A stretch of DNA of 64,000 nt, taken from contig JAEZUM010000060.1 in assembly GCA_023421075.1 (NCBI GenBank), positions 80,660-144,659 of the forward strand. The letters are read 5' to 3'. Shown piece by piece: positions 24,577-33,773 of this stretch. The notes below the pieces were generated by a model, which made no database searches, was not told where the DNA came from, and worked only from the letters and a program-made list of their open reading frames with translations. Position numbers and translations under genes: made by a program. Positions within the stretch are counted from its first letter, which is position 1. Every line of letters begins with the position of its first letter. This DNA is from Bacillota bacterium. Lineage in GTDB: Bacteria > Bacillota > Clostridia > Lachnospirales > Lachnospiraceae.

Positions 24577-25668
24577 TCATGATTCGTTTAAAATCTTCTT
24601 AAATTCGTTATCCGGTTCTACTCGTAACACTTTCATCAGACCGTTACGATAAAGTTCATAATGTTTGGTTGCCAGTAATCGTTCATTCATGCGTAGAAGG
24701 GTATCCACGAGTCGATAGTTCAACTCCCGATGTAACGGTACGTGCAATAATCCGGTCCTTAACCATTGCATACAGCTTCGGTAATTTCCGGTCTCCATAT
24801 AATAATGAGCCACTTCCAGTATAAGCATGATAAACTGCTCCTCTAACAGCAGACGTTTTCCTGCTACCCAGGTGTATTCCCATCCCAATAGATATTCACC
24901 CGTATACCGATTTAATATATCTTCGTATTGTTGAATATTATGGTAGGTTACAGCTTCATGCCTTCCCGCAAAGGAACAGAAGTCTATATAATCGCAATGG
25001 ATTCCCTCTGTGTCCAATCGATAAGAGCCTCTATCGTAAAGGATTGAAAGCTTGATTCCATTCTGAAGTAATGCTTTTTTCACATAATGCAGGGTTGTGT
25101 TAAAATGAGTGATTGCACGGTCCCCCTCAAAGTCCTCCCAAAGGCTGTCAAGGATTTTACCTCGACTGACAAAGCCATTTCTACTATCAATTAAGAAGGC
25201 AAGCAGTTCCTCTGCCTTTTCCGTCCGAAATCTTACTTCATCAGTCTCCGAGCTTACAGCAAATTTGCCAAAGCAACGAACAGACAGATCCCTCATGGGT
25301 ATGATATTCTTCCTATCCCTAATTCGTTTTAATGTGTCCTTCAGTCGATCAATAGAGACCGGCTTCATCAGATAATCCAAGGCATTTAAGCGAAATGCTT
25401 CCACTGCATATTGATTGTAAGCTGTTACAAATATTACAGCGATATGACCTCGCAGATCAATAATTCGGGTTGCCAGCTCAATGCCATCCATATCCGGCAT
25501 ATCGATATCCAGAAACACTGCATCCACAATATTATTCTCTAAATAAGCCAATGCATCTGCCGATTTAATGAAAGTCCGGCTAACTTCAGCAAGCCCACTG
25601 CTGATCATTAGCTTCTCCAGCTTATGAAGAGATGGAGACTCATCATCCACGATTATTGCTTTGATCAT
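24577..25668 (-). CDS. Response regulator with winged helix and BTAD domain (SARP-like)
   Basis: 363 residues. The receiver has the acidic pair (VDDE), the phosphoacceptor Asp54 (AVFLDIDMPDMDG) and Lys in YLMKPVS. A winged-helix trans_reg_C-like domain (residues 130-225, SVRCFGKFAVSS...RTEKAEELLAFLIDSRNGFVSR) and a bacterial transcriptional activator domain of TPR-like helices follow. Its ATG overlaps the kinase stop by four bases (ATGA), so the two are translationally coupled. The SLH protein gene is immediately downstream on the same strand and is the obvious target. Confidence 0.88.
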   Translation of the reverse strand: MIKAIIVDDESPSLHKLEKLMISSGLAEVSRTFIKSADALAYLENNIVDAVFLDIDMPDMDGIELATRIIDLRGHIAVIFVTAYNQYAVEAFRLNALDYLMKPVSIDRLKDTLKRIRDRKNIIPMRDLSVRCFGKFAVSSETDEVRFRTEKAEELLAFLIDSRNGFVSRGKILDSLWEDFEGDRAITHFNTTLHYVKKALLQNGIKLSILYDRGSYRLDTEGIHCDYIDFCSFAGRHEAVTYHNIQQYEDILNRYTGEYLLGWEYTWVAGKRLLLEEQFIMLILEVAHYYMETGNYRSCMQWLRTGLLHVPLHRELNYRLVDTLLRMNERLLATKHYELYRNGLMKVLRVEPDNEFKKILNES

Positions 25669-28600
25669 CTCAAATCACCTCCAGCCGGAATAATATAATA
25701 TACCTTTGTCCCCTTACCGGGGGTACTGTCGATCATAAGTCCCCTTCCGTACAGTTTGATCAGTCTACGATTGATATTCCAAAGACCAATACCCCGACCG
25801 GCATTAGCGGTCAGTATGTGATCTAATCTGTCCGCTGGAATTCCCAAACCGTCATCCTCCACAGCCACCTGAACTCCCTCGGTTACCTTGTTTACCGATA
25901 TCTTGACGAGCCCACTTCCTCCCTTCTTACGAAGACCATGAGTAATCGCATTTTCTACCAGAGGCTGTATAGAAAGAACCGGCAGACTGATTTTAACCGT
26001 CTTATCAATATCAAAATCCACCTGAAGTTGATCACTAAATCTTGCTTTTTGGATTTCTACATAGGAATTTACAAAGGCCAGCTCCTGTTCCATGGAACTA
26101 TAGGTATCCAAGCTTTTAAAGTCAAAGCACTGACGGAGGTAATTGGAAAAATCATCAATTAATCTCTGTGCCCGAGATGGATCTGTGTCACAGAAGTAAG
26201 ATATCGCATTTAAGGTATTAAACAGAAAATGAGGTTTAATCTGTGCCTGCAGTAAGGCAGTCTCTGTCTCCATAACCTTATCCACGGAGGTCTTCAGATG
26301 AACCAATGTCCCTACCCTGGCCAACAGCTCTTCTGCTTCATAGGGCTTGGGAAGGTAATCGTTGGCTCCTGCCTCAAACCCCATAACCATATCCGTTGTA
26401 GATGCCTTGGCAGTTAACATCAGTATTGGTAGTTCAAAGACCTGCCACTCCTCACGAACCTTTTGGCACACTTCATAACCGGACATTTCCGGCATCATAA
26501 CATCCAATATGATGATTGCGAAATCGCGCCGACGGTTCAGCTCCTCCAAAGCAGCTTTTCCACTGCTCACCATAGTAACTCCATATCCACCCAGTCGCAG
26601 AATGGACGAGGCAGCCTGCAAATTAACCAAATCATCATCCACCAGTAGGATCTGAATGTCCCCCTCGATTGCTTCCATCATAATTGGTAAGTCTTCAAGA
26701 TATACTGCCATGTCCTGTCCTGCTTCGAACTGCTCGTTGTCTAACTCAACCATATCTCGGGGTACCGAGCTAATATCTGCTACCGGTAGTGTGAAGCCAA
26801 ACCAAGAGCCGGTGCCCGGTTGTGAATCTACATGGATGGTACCACCCTGTAATTCTACCAGATGCTTCGTGATGGGGAGACCCAGTCCCGTTCCTCCATG
26901 CCTTCGTGTCAGAGAAGTATCCACCTGTTCAAAGGATTGAAAAATATCCTCCAACTTATCTTCCGGTATGCCTTCTCCTGTATCGCTAACCGATATCTCA
27001 ACCATACTCCCCTTTCTCTTTGCCGAAATCTTTATATATCCCTTAACCGTAAATTTTGCTGCATTGCCCACAAGATTATATAAAATCTGTACCACCCGGT
27101 TTTCATCCGCCATCACCGGTGGCAATCCCTCTGATATCTCGGATATTATCTTATATTCCTTGGATCGACTGAGTTGTTGAAAGACACTCACTACGGTATG
27201 AATCGAGCCTTCCAGCTGTATTGGCCTTATATTAAGGAGGATATCTCCGTTTTTCATTTTTGAATAGTCCAGGATATCATTTACCAGGTTGGCGAGTCTG
27301 CGACTGCTGCCTGCGACAACGGACAGATTATGCAGCTGACGCAGATTGAGCTCTCCATCACTACCCTTCATCATGGCTTCGGTAATACCCAATATTCCGC
27401 TAAGCGGGGTCCTGAGCTCATGGGAGGTATTCGCAAGAAATTCATCCTTTATTTTATCCAGCTTCAGAAGCTTCAGGGAGAGATCATTTACATTCCGAAA
27501 AGCCTCTGCAGAACGTCTCGCCAGGACAAAGGATTGCATCAGCAACAGGATGAACAAACCCACGGGTACCAACTCACCGATACTGCTCTGGATACGATTG
27601 CTCTGATAAAGCATATCATGAGCGGCACTCATTATAACCGCAAGAGCGCCTAGCAGGACTGTCATAGCATCCTTTTTCTTTCTCAGGAAGGCCTTAGCAA
27701 CACAAATAATGGGATACGAACCGATCAACAACGCGGTAACATTAAATAGATAGATCAGACCCGTAAAAAAAGAAATTGGGGTAAACAAAAGGACGAGTGT
27801 TATGACCGCTGTATAAGCACCGATAAGCCTGAGAATCTTCTTGGAACATTCCTCAGGGAATAGCTCTCCGATCATAAACGCCGCAAAAACAGGGAAAAAG
27901 CACATAGTCATATAGTCAATTATTACAATGGCACGGTAAGTAATAAAAGGTGCTACCCGGTAAATGATATAATCACCGTATACCAATGTTCGAAGTGCAA
28001 AGGTCAGGCACATGAACACATAGAACAGGCTGCTCTTATCCTTCCTACGCAATAGGAAAATGTTCAGATAATAGAAAGCCATCACCATGAGCGCACCGAT
28101 GAGTAACAGATCCTTATTGATCATAGTTCTATTCATACTTTCGATCTGCATCGGATCTCCCATACTAAGCGTATACCACATACCACCACGGGCATAGACG
28201 TAATTTGAGACATAAACAAGGATTGTAAAACTGGAGCTCATGGGGGTAAACTCCACGGTTCGTGGTCTATACCAGAGTATGGATTGCTTGGCATCCTTCC
28301 CGGTTCTGCCATTAGCAGAAACCAATTGATCATCTATGTATAACTCATAAGCTGTGGAGAAGGTCGGTATAAATAATGCCAACGGCTCACCCACAGGAGC
28401 ATTAACCACGCGCAACAGATAAGTACCATATCCGTATCCGGGAAGCTTTGCATCATCAATCTGATAATTATTCCACACCTGAGGAACAATGGGTGTTACA
28501 TCGGGAACCGGAGCTTCCGTATCCAGCTCCTGTATCGTCAGAAACCGCTTCCAATAAAAATCCCACTCACCTCCAAGACTCAGTACTCCGTCCTTCTCTG

Positions 28601-28754
28601 AATTCCAGTTCTGTAAGTTCAATACTCCTTCGATCGGAAGGAAACGATCGTCCTCTTCGGTCGATAATAGTAAGACACCGGTTAGCACAAGTATTGTGAT
28701 TGATATACTGAATATTAATCGAAGCAGCTGTTTTGTTCTCGATAATTCTTTCAT
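25665..28754 (-). CDS. Hybrid sensor kinase: 7TMR-DISM sensor, HisKA kinase, receiver and second LytS-type kinase
   Basis: 1029 residues from ATG 28754 (GAAGGTG upstream). Order: TM about 12-30; extracellular 7TMR-DISMED2-type domain about 40-205; seven helices about 215-412; HisKA with His445 (NTSHELRTPLSG); HATPase with NAAKFT, DTGEGI and GGTGLGL; receiver with Asp751 (IIILDVMMPEMSGYE); then a second dimerisation/kinase block with His842 (IKPHFLFNTLNAI) and its own ATPase ending (VEDDGLGIP, GRGIGLWNINRRL). Two kinase modules of different families in one chain imply a branched or proof-read phosphorelay to the coupled response regulator. The extracellular domain type is often carbohydrate-sensing. 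Confidence 0.9.
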   Translation of the reverse strand: MKELSRTKQLLRLIFSISITILVLTGVLLLSTEEDDRFLPIEGVLNLQNWNSEKDGVLSLGGEWDFYWKRFLTIQELDTEAPVPDVTPIVPQVWNNYQIDDAKLPGYGYGTYLLRVVNAPVGEPLALFIPTFSTAYELYIDDQLVSANGRTGKDAKQSILWYRPRTVEFTPMSSSFTILVYVSNYVYARGGMWYTLSMGDPMQIESMNRTMINKDLLLIGALMVMAFYYLNIFLLRRKDKSSLFYVFMCLTFALRTLVYGDYIIYRVAPFITYRAIVIIDYMTMCFFPVFAAFMIGELFPEECSKKILRLIGAYTAVITLVLLFTPISFFTGLIYLFNVTALLIGSYPIICVAKAFLRKKKDAMTVLLGALAVIMSAAHDMLYQSNRIQSSIGELVPVGLFILLLMQSFVLARRSAEAFRNVNDLSLKLLKLDKIKDEFLANTSHELRTPLSGILGITEAMMKGSDGELNLRQLHNLSVVAGSSRRLANLVNDILDYSKMKNGDILLNIRPIQLEGSIHTVVSVFQQLSRSKEYKIISEISEGLPPVMADENRVVQILYNLVGNAAKFTVKGYIKISAKRKGSMVEISVSDTGEGIPEDKLEDIFQSFEQVDTSLTRRHGGTGLGLPITKHLVELQGGTIHVDSQPGTGSWFGFTLPVADISSVPRDMVELDNEQFEAGQDMAVYLEDLPIMMEAIEGDIQILLVDDDLVNLQAASSILRLGGYGVTMVSSGKAALEELNRRRDFAIIILDVMMPEMSGYEVCQKVREEWQVFELPILMLTAKASTTDMVMGFEAGANDYLPKPYEAEELLARVGTLVHLKTSVDKVMETETALLQAQIKPHFLFNTLNAISYFCDTDPSRAQRLIDDFSNYLRQCFDFKSLDTYSSMEQELAFVNSYVEIQKARFSDQLQVDFDIDKTVKISLPVLSIQPLVENAITHGLRKKGGSGLVKISVNKVTEGVQVAVEDDGLGIPADRLDHILTANAGRGIGLWNINRRLIKLYGRGLMIDSTPGKGTKVYYIIPAGGDLR

Positions 28755-28781
28755 TTGTACACCTTCTTGTCCCAAAATCAT

Positions 28782-28837
28782 AAAAAAAGGGCCTACATTG
28801 CTAATCTAAATATTATAGATTCTCTACAATGAGGCCC
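28782..28837 (-). terminator. Terminator-like hairpin in the sensor-kinase leader
   Basis: GGGCCTaCATTG and CAATGaGGCCC arms with inner AATCTA/TAGATT, followed on the - strand by seven T. The T-run ends only 28 bases before the kinase ATG. It may be the esterase terminator, but there is no room for a promoter after it, so attenuation is possible. Confidence 0.7.
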
Positions 28838-28872
28838 AGCCTGGCTAGTCATATCTGTTTATAGCTGTATAT

Positions 28873-28901
28873 AACATATCACACTATTTGAGGTATGACA
28901 A
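28873..28901 (-). promoter_or_regulatory. Possible promoter upstream of the leader hairpin
   Basis: On the - strand TTGTCA, 17 bases, TATGTT (4 of 6 in the -10). If used, its transcript must pass the terminator-like hairpin at 28837-28782 before reaching the kinase gene. Confidence 0.35.
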
Positions 28902-28955
28902 TACACGAAGGCAATACTTACTTATTATGACAATAACTATCATTATTCTACATGA

Positions 28956-29918
28956 TTAAAATAAATCCGGCAGTATATCGTATATATACTGGTTCACCCA
29001 ATGCCAGCTATGTACTCCCCCATCGCATTCAATAAAATAGAAGTTCCCTTCTTGCGCATCCGGTGCTTCGATGAAGATATCCGATATTTCCTTCATGGCA
29101 TCCATCTGTGGCTTCATGTTTGGATAAGCGATATCCAGATTACCTGTGGCACAAAGCAGGCAGTATTCTTCTGGAGTATATCCGGAATCCTTTGCTGCAC
29201 GCGCTAAGAATTCCGCAGTTTCTTTCGCCATCATACCCTCAGCCTTCTGCGCCAAGGCCCAACAATCACCACTCAAGGGCATAAAGTATTTAAAATAATC
29301 AAGACAGTTGATAAAGGTATACCAGGTAGTGACGGATCCCATAGAAAAGCCACCAAAGGCTCTATGATTCCTAGCGGCTTTCAAATCCTCTTTCTCACCT
29401 GATGCACTATAGGTATGATATTTCGTTTCCACATAAGGAATTAAGTCATTGACCAATTCATCATGAAAATATTTGGTCTCTACAATCGGAAGAGGATGAT
29501 TAATGGTTTCTACATGGCTTAGTACCGGATCGTTCTTCAAACCATTTTTTACACCATAAAAGGTAGGAGTAACAACAATCATCGGCTCCAGTTCACCCTT
29601 GGCAATCATATGATCCAGGATATTCTTCAGTTCTCTGTTTTGACCGGGGCCTCCAAACAAAAGATTTTCATCCTCACCGCCACCATGCATCAAGTATAAG
29701 ACATTATATTTTCTTTTGTCATCCTCTTTGTCATACCCATATGGAAGATATATATTCAAATGCTTCGTACCTGAGCCATTTTCTAAATTAGGTACCTCAT
29801 AATAAAGGCTTTCGATTACTCCCTGTCTTTCACTCACAGTTCTGTATTCCTCCGGAACCGCTATAAATTTCTTTCTCATTGCTGAAGTTTCTGCTAATTT
29901 CTGATTTTCTTTTTCCAT
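28956..29918 (-). CDS. Esterase of the feruloyl esterase/esterase D type (CE1-like)
   Basis: 320 residues from ATG 29918 (AAGGAAGG upstream; the ATG at 29927 touches the ribosome site). Alpha/beta hydrolase: oxyanion region LYLMHGGGEDENLL, nucleophile Ser in FGGFSMGSVTTW, catalytic His in GGVHSWHWVNQYIYDILP near the C-terminus. These features match cytoplasmic or xylanase-linked feruloyl/acetyl esterases. No signal peptide, so it should act on imported feruloylated or acylated oligosaccharides. It follows the MFS gene by 59 bases on the same strand and may be cotranscribed. Confidence 0.82.
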   Translation of the reverse strand: MEKENQKLAETSAMRKKFIAVPEEYRTVSERQGVIESLYYEVPNLENGSGTKHLNIYLPYGYDKEDDKRKYNVLYLMHGGGEDENLLFGGPGQNRELKNILDHMIAKGELEPMIVVTPTFYGVKNGLKNDPVLSHVETINHPLPIVETKYFHDELVNDLIPYVETKYHTYSASGEKEDLKAARNHRAFGGFSMGSVTTWYTFINCLDYFKYFMPLSGDCWALAQKAEGMMAKETAEFLARAAKDSGYTPEEYCLLCATGNLDIAYPNMKPQMDAMKEISDIFIEAPDAQEGNFYFIECDGGVHSWHWVNQYIYDILPDLF

Positions 29919-29977
29919 ATTAATCATCCTTCCTTATCGATATTCTAAAGATTCGAGTTATATTTAGCCTATAGGGA

Positions 29978-31207
29978 TTAACTGCTTTCACTCATACTAT
30001 TCTTTCTTTCATAGGGATTCGTTTTCTTCTGATATATATTAAAAACTATCATTGAGATCAACATAAACATTGCACATACCAAGAATAATGTTGTATAGCC
30101 GAAGCCCGAGGATATTGCTCCTCCGATCATCGGACCTAGACCCTGTCCAATATCTGCACCAATATAAAAGGTACTGGTAGCCACACCTACTCTGGCTGCG
30201 TCCACTTTCTTGATACATTCTGTCTGTAGAGAGATCTGCCCTCCGCCTTGTCCAATGGATTTCAATACCGATGCCATTAGTAATATACCCAGTACCGGAG
30301 CCACACCGATTAAGACCATGGATACGGCTGTAACGGCAAGTGAAATATTCACTACCAAGGTCAACCCCTGCCTATCCACTATACGTCCAATAAATAGACG
30401 TAATACAAACAGAACCAAGGCACCTACCGAGAAAAACAAGCTGATATTTTCAATATTCCTTTCTTGACCTAATAGAATCAGAAATGCACTGACAATTCCA
30501 TTTCCAAAGGAGAACATACCGCCAACCACAGCATATACAATTACCTCTTTGGCTATCAAGGAATCCAGAGTAAGCTTTCTTTTTCCTTTTCGCTCAGATT
30601 GAGTGCTCTGAGGATAATAAAGTCTTGTAAGCAGTGCCGCTCCCAGGAAAGAAAATGATGCTACGATGAGAAAAAGCAGCTGAAAGCCGTATTTCCCTTC
30701 TATGTATACTCCCAGGTTCGGACTGATGACCTGGGCCACCACCTGACCAAGACCATAGTACCCAAGTCCTTCACCCATTCGTTCCTTCGGTATATACCTT
30801 GTAACTAGAGCAATGTTGACCGTGCTGCTGACACCAAAGGCTATTCCATGTAATATACGAAAGAAAAATAACAATGGAATGATTTGCGAGAAAGCATATC
30901 CCACAACAGAAATGCCTATGAAAGCATTTGCAAGAAAGAATAATGTCTTCTTATTGACATGATCTACCGTCATACCGGCAAAGGGGCGGATAACCAGAGC
31001 CGATATGGAGAATATACCCGAAATAACTCCGGCTATGGTAAGTGATTCTGTGATTCCCATGGCATACTTTGATATTATGACATATACCATGTTAAAGCCC
31101 ATGGCTGTAATTAAACTAACGAAAATCAATAATAGATAGCATGAATTCCATAATGATTTTACACCATTTTCAATTTGGTTCTCTTCTTTTATATACTCAA
31201 GCCCCAT
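29978..31207 (-). CDS. MFS transporter, 12 helices
   Basis: 409 residues with twelve membrane segments and the typical MFS loop 2-3 motif in the form RPFAGMTVDHVNKK, repeated in the second half as RLFIGRIVDRQG. The family resembles drug or small-metabolite exporters of the MFS_1 group. It sits 34 bases after the MarR gene, so export of a compound sensed by MarR is likely. With the esterase next in line, an aromatic acid is one possible substrate (inference). Confidence 0.85.
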   Translation of the reverse strand: MGLEYIKEENQIENGVKSLWNSCYLLLIFVSLITAMGFNMVYVIISKYAMGITESLTIAGVISGIFSISALVIRPFAGMTVDHVNKKTLFFLANAFIGISVVGYAFSQIIPLLFFFRILHGIAFGVSSTVNIALVTRYIPKERMGEGLGYYGLGQVVAQVISPNLGVYIEGKYGFQLLFLIVASFSFLGAALLTRLYYPQSTQSERKGKRKLTLDSLIAKEVIVYAVVGGMFSFGNGIVSAFLILLGQERNIENISLFFSVGALVLFVLRLFIGRIVDRQGLTLVVNISLAVTAVSMVLIGVAPVLGILLMASVLKSIGQGGGQISLQTECIKKVDAARVGVATSTFYIGADIGQGLGPMIGGAISSGFGYTTLFLVCAMFMLISMIVFNIYQKKTNPYERKNSMSESS

Positions 31208-31241
31208 AATGTTCTCCTTTGATGCTCATTCAATCTGTCGT

Positions 31242-31664
31242 CTATTCCTGGATGTTGGAATGGATCCTCTCTAAAAGCTCCAAAAAGGTTGTTTTCTCTT
31301 CCTGCGTGAACCCTCTGAAGCTCATCTCCTCAATCTCATCAAAGACTCTCACCACTTCCTCTTCCATTGCTTTGCCCTTTTCTGTTAGACTAACGGCAAG
31401 TGCTCTTTTTCCAACCTCATATATAATTGTCTCTCTCTTAATGAGTCCGTTTTTCTCCATATTCGGCAAAATACTGGTAATTGTAGCAGGCTCCACCTCA
31501 CATGCCTTCGCTAATTCCTTCTGCATACAGCACTCTAGCTTCCTTAAGGTTTCCAATATTTTAGGCTGTCCCGGTGACAATCCAAGCGCGCCAAATCTAC
31601 TGGTGCACTTTTTGTAATGTGCGTTACCGGTTCCGATTAACAGCTTATGAAATCGCTTCTTCAT
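31242..31664 (-). CDS. MarR-family regulator
   Basis: 140 residues from ATG 31664 (AAAGGAGAGAAT upstream), discarding a longer frame that would read through the operator repeats. The winged helix (CCMQKELAKACEVEPATITSILPNMEKNGLIKRE) and wing are typical of MarR. Leads the MarR-MFS unit and probably represses it through the tandem sites at 31685-31708. Confidence 0.88.
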   Translation of the reverse strand: MKKRFHKLLIGTGNAHYKKCTSRFGALGLSPGQPKILETLRKLECCMQKELAKACEVEPATITSILPNMEKNGLIKRETIIYEVGKRALAVSLTEKGKAMEEEVVRVFDEIEEMSFRGFTQEEKTTFLELLERIHSNIQE

Positions 31665-31684
31665 ATTCTCTCCTTTCATCATGA

Positions 31685-31708
31685 TTAGATATCTAATTAG
31701 ATCTCTAA
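31685..31708. promoter_or_regulatory. Tandem 12-base MarR operator candidates
   Basis: TTAGATATCTAA, a perfect palindrome, is followed without gap by TTAGATCTCTAA. They lie between the promoter and the MarR ribosome site. Confidence 0.6.
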
Positions 31709-31711
31709 TTA

Positions 31712-31740
31712 ATGAAATCACATTTCCTTTTAATTGTCAA
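31712..31740 (-). promoter_or_regulatory. Promoter of the MarR-MFS unit
   Basis: On the - strand TTGACA (31740-31735), 17 bases, TTTCAT (4 of 6). The two operator candidates start four bases downstream of the -10. Confidence 0.55.
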
Positions 31741-31764
31741 TCCTTAACTCTGTAATTAAGGATG

Positions 31765-31811
31765 CATAAGGAGAGATAAAATGGTAATACATCCCTTTAT
31801 CTCTCCTTATG
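31765..31811. terminator. Long perfect hairpin after the DrrAB-type operon
   Basis: CATAAGGAGAGATAAA and TTTATCTCTCCTTATG, 16 perfect base pairs with a 15-base loop. A second small hairpin (ATCCTTA/TAAGGAT, 31740-31763) follows on the - strand. A true T-run is missing, so the terminator role is likely but not certain. Confidence 0.5.
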
Positions 31812-31896
31812 ATATATGATAATCGAAATCTTACTGAACGTGCTTCTACCAATGATTCTATTTGATGTATTGTGATATTATTTTTATCTGCTTCGG

Positions 31897-32661
31897 TTAT
31901 ATTTTTTTATAGCTTCTGATTGCAAAGAAATAAGCGACAAGGATGATTACAACACACCAGGCAAGGGCAATCCAGATATCATTTCCTACCGGTTGGTTTG
32001 CAAGTAAGTTACGAATTGCTTCTACAATAGGCGTTACCGGTTGATTTTCTGCAAATACACGCACAGCGGAAGGCATAGTGGCAGTCGGTACAAAGGCCGA
32101 GCTGATAAATGGTAGGAAAATGATCGGATAGGAAAATGCACCTGCACCATCCGGTGTTTTGGCAGCAAGTCCCGCAATGACAGCAATCCAGGTTAAAGCA
32201 AGAGTAAATATTCCAAGTATTCCAAATACAATGAACCATTCTAAGATTCCTGCCGAAGAACGGAAGCCCATTAATAAAGCAACCAGTATAATCACCACCA
32301 CCGAGATTGCATTTGATATTAAGGAGGTCAGTACATGCCCCCATAATACGGTTGAACGAGCGATCGGCATAGAATGAAAGCGTTCAAAGATACCTCGCTG
32401 TTTATCCATAAACAATCGATAAGCTACATATGCTATCCCACTGCCAATCGCCATTAACAAAATACCCGGTAATAAGTAATTCACATAATTCTCTGTACCT
32501 GTTTCGATGGCTCCGCCAAATACATAAACAAATAATAACATCATTGCAATTGGTGTGATGCAAACCGTAATTATCGTGTCCATACTTCTAAAAATATGAC
32601 GCATGGAACGTCCGAACATAACACTCATATCGTTGAAAAAATATTTCAATGTAGATCCCAT
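31897..32661 (-). CDS. ABC-2 type exporter permease (DrrB-like)
   Basis: 254 residues, six membrane helices. MLLFVYVFGGAIETGTENYVNYLLPGILLMAIGSG and the ending GNDIWIALAWCVVIILVAYFFAIRSYKK are typical of DrrB/daunorubicin-type permeases. The start is adjacent to the ATPase stop (no gap), implying coupling. Confidence 0.9.
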   Translation of the reverse strand: MGSTLKYFFNDMSVMFGRSMRHIFRSMDTIITVCITPIAMMLLFVYVFGGAIETGTENYVNYLLPGILLMAIGSGIAYVAYRLFMDKQRGIFERFHSMPIARSTVLWGHVLTSLISNAISVVVIILVALLMGFRSSAGILEWFIVFGILGIFTLALTWIAVIAGLAAKTPDGAGAFSYPIIFLPFISSAFVPTATMPSAVRVFAENQPVTPIVEAIRNLLANQPVGNDIWIALAWCVVIILVAYFFAIRSYKKI

Positions 32662-33423
32662 TTATTTATCCTCCTTTTTACCAATGATTGTTAGGAATAT
32701 ATCTTCTAAGGAAGGCTGCTTCTCAACATACTCGACCTTTGCTGGTGGAAATAGTTTTTTTAACCCCTCCAGTGTATCGAGCGCAATGATTTTTCCTCCA
32801 TGCAAGATAGCGATTTTATCCGCTAATTGTTCTGCCTCTTCTAGATACTGCGTTGTCAAAAATACAGTTGTTCCTACCGCGGATAATTCTTTTACGATCT
32901 TCCACACTTCTAGCCGTGCTTCCGGATCGAGACCCGTGGTTGGTTCATCTAAGAAAATGATCTTGGGATTTCCCACAAGACTCATGGCGATGTCAATTCT
33001 TCTTTTCATACCTCCCGAATAGGTACCCACTCTTCGATCCGCTGCCTCTGTCATGTCAAATCGACGTATCAACTCATCTGCAACCTGCTTTGGATTTTTC
33101 AGATGTCTTAGCCTTGCTATAATTTCCAGGTTCTCACGACCGGTCAGTATGTCATCAATGGCAGCAAATTGACCGGTAAGACTGATGCAATTTCGAATGT
33201 CTCTTGGATTTTTTTTCACATCAAAGCCGTTGATTATGATGCTTCCGGTATCGACTTGCAGTAAGGTTGCCATGATTCGAATCATCGTAGTCTTACCGGC
33301 TCCATTCGAGCCGAGTAATGCAAAGATTCCTCCCTGCTCCACCACAAAATTGACACCTTTCAGTACTTCTACATTTTTAAAGGCTTTCTTTACCCCTTTA
33401 ATTTGGATTACATTTCTTTTCAT
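32662..33423 (-). CDS. ABC exporter ATPase (DrrA-like)
   Basis: 253 residues. Walker A GSNGAGKTT, signature YSGGMKRRIDIAMSL, Walker B IIFLDEPTTGLDPEAR, then LTTQYLEEAEQLADKIAILHGG, a hallmark of daunorubicin-resistance ATPases. Works with the permease downstream. It lies beyond the terminator at 33504, so it may have its own promoter as well as read-through from the PadR unit. Confidence 0.93.
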   Translation of the reverse strand: MKRNVIQIKGVKKAFKNVEVLKGVNFVVEQGGIFALLGSNGAGKTTMIRIMATLLQVDTGSIIINGFDVKKNPRDIRNCISLTGQFAAIDDILTGRENLEIIARLRHLKNPKQVADELIRRFDMTEAADRRVGTYSGGMKRRIDIAMSLVGNPKIIFLDEPTTGLDPEARLEVWKIVKELSAVGTTVFLTTQYLEEAEQLADKIAILHGGKIIALDTLEGLKKLFPPAKVEYVEKQPSLEDIFLTIIGKKEDK

Positions 33424-33503
33424 TGCTTTTCCTCCTTTACGATATTGTAACTACACACATACCAGCAGCTGCTCGAGATCAATTTGACCTAGAAGCATCA
33501 TAG

Positions 33504-33547
33504 AAAAAGAGCCGACAACAGTGATTTCACTCACTTGTTATCGGCTC
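33504..33547 (-). terminator. Terminator overlapping the end of the Cys-rich gene
   Basis: AGAGCCGA/TCGGCTCT with inner AACA/TGTT and TGA/TCA pairs; five T follow on the - strand. The first arm includes the last codons and stop of the gene at 33538. Confidence 0.78.
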
Positions 33548-33732
33548 TGCGTCTTAGCGTCTGGCTCATTGATAACTGATATATTCCGTCGTTTGACATT
33601 AATTAATGTTTCCTGTTTACATTTAGGACAATACAAGGGAAAATTCTCAAGCACCGTATCTTCACGGATCCTGTTCCTCGTCTTATTACTGCAGACCGGG
33701 CATAAGATCCACTCGTCATTACACACTCTCAA
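33538..33732 (-). CDS. Cysteine-rich KTR-domain protein (zinc ribbon)
   Basis: 64 residues from a TTG start at 33732 with AAGGGGTGG upstream. ILCPVCSNKTRNRIREDT followed by LYCPKCKQETLI: two CPxC knuckles with a KTR between them, the Cys_rich_KTR family. Probably binds zinc; function unknown, found in many Firmicutes. Lies after the two DUF1048 genes. Confidence 0.8.
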   Translation of the reverse strand: MRVCNDEWILCPVCSNKTRNRIREDTVLENFPLYCPKCKQETLINVKRRNISVINEPDAKTQSR

Positions 33733-33773
33733 CCACCCCTTTCCCCTTGATTATTCGTGATGGAACCACAGCA

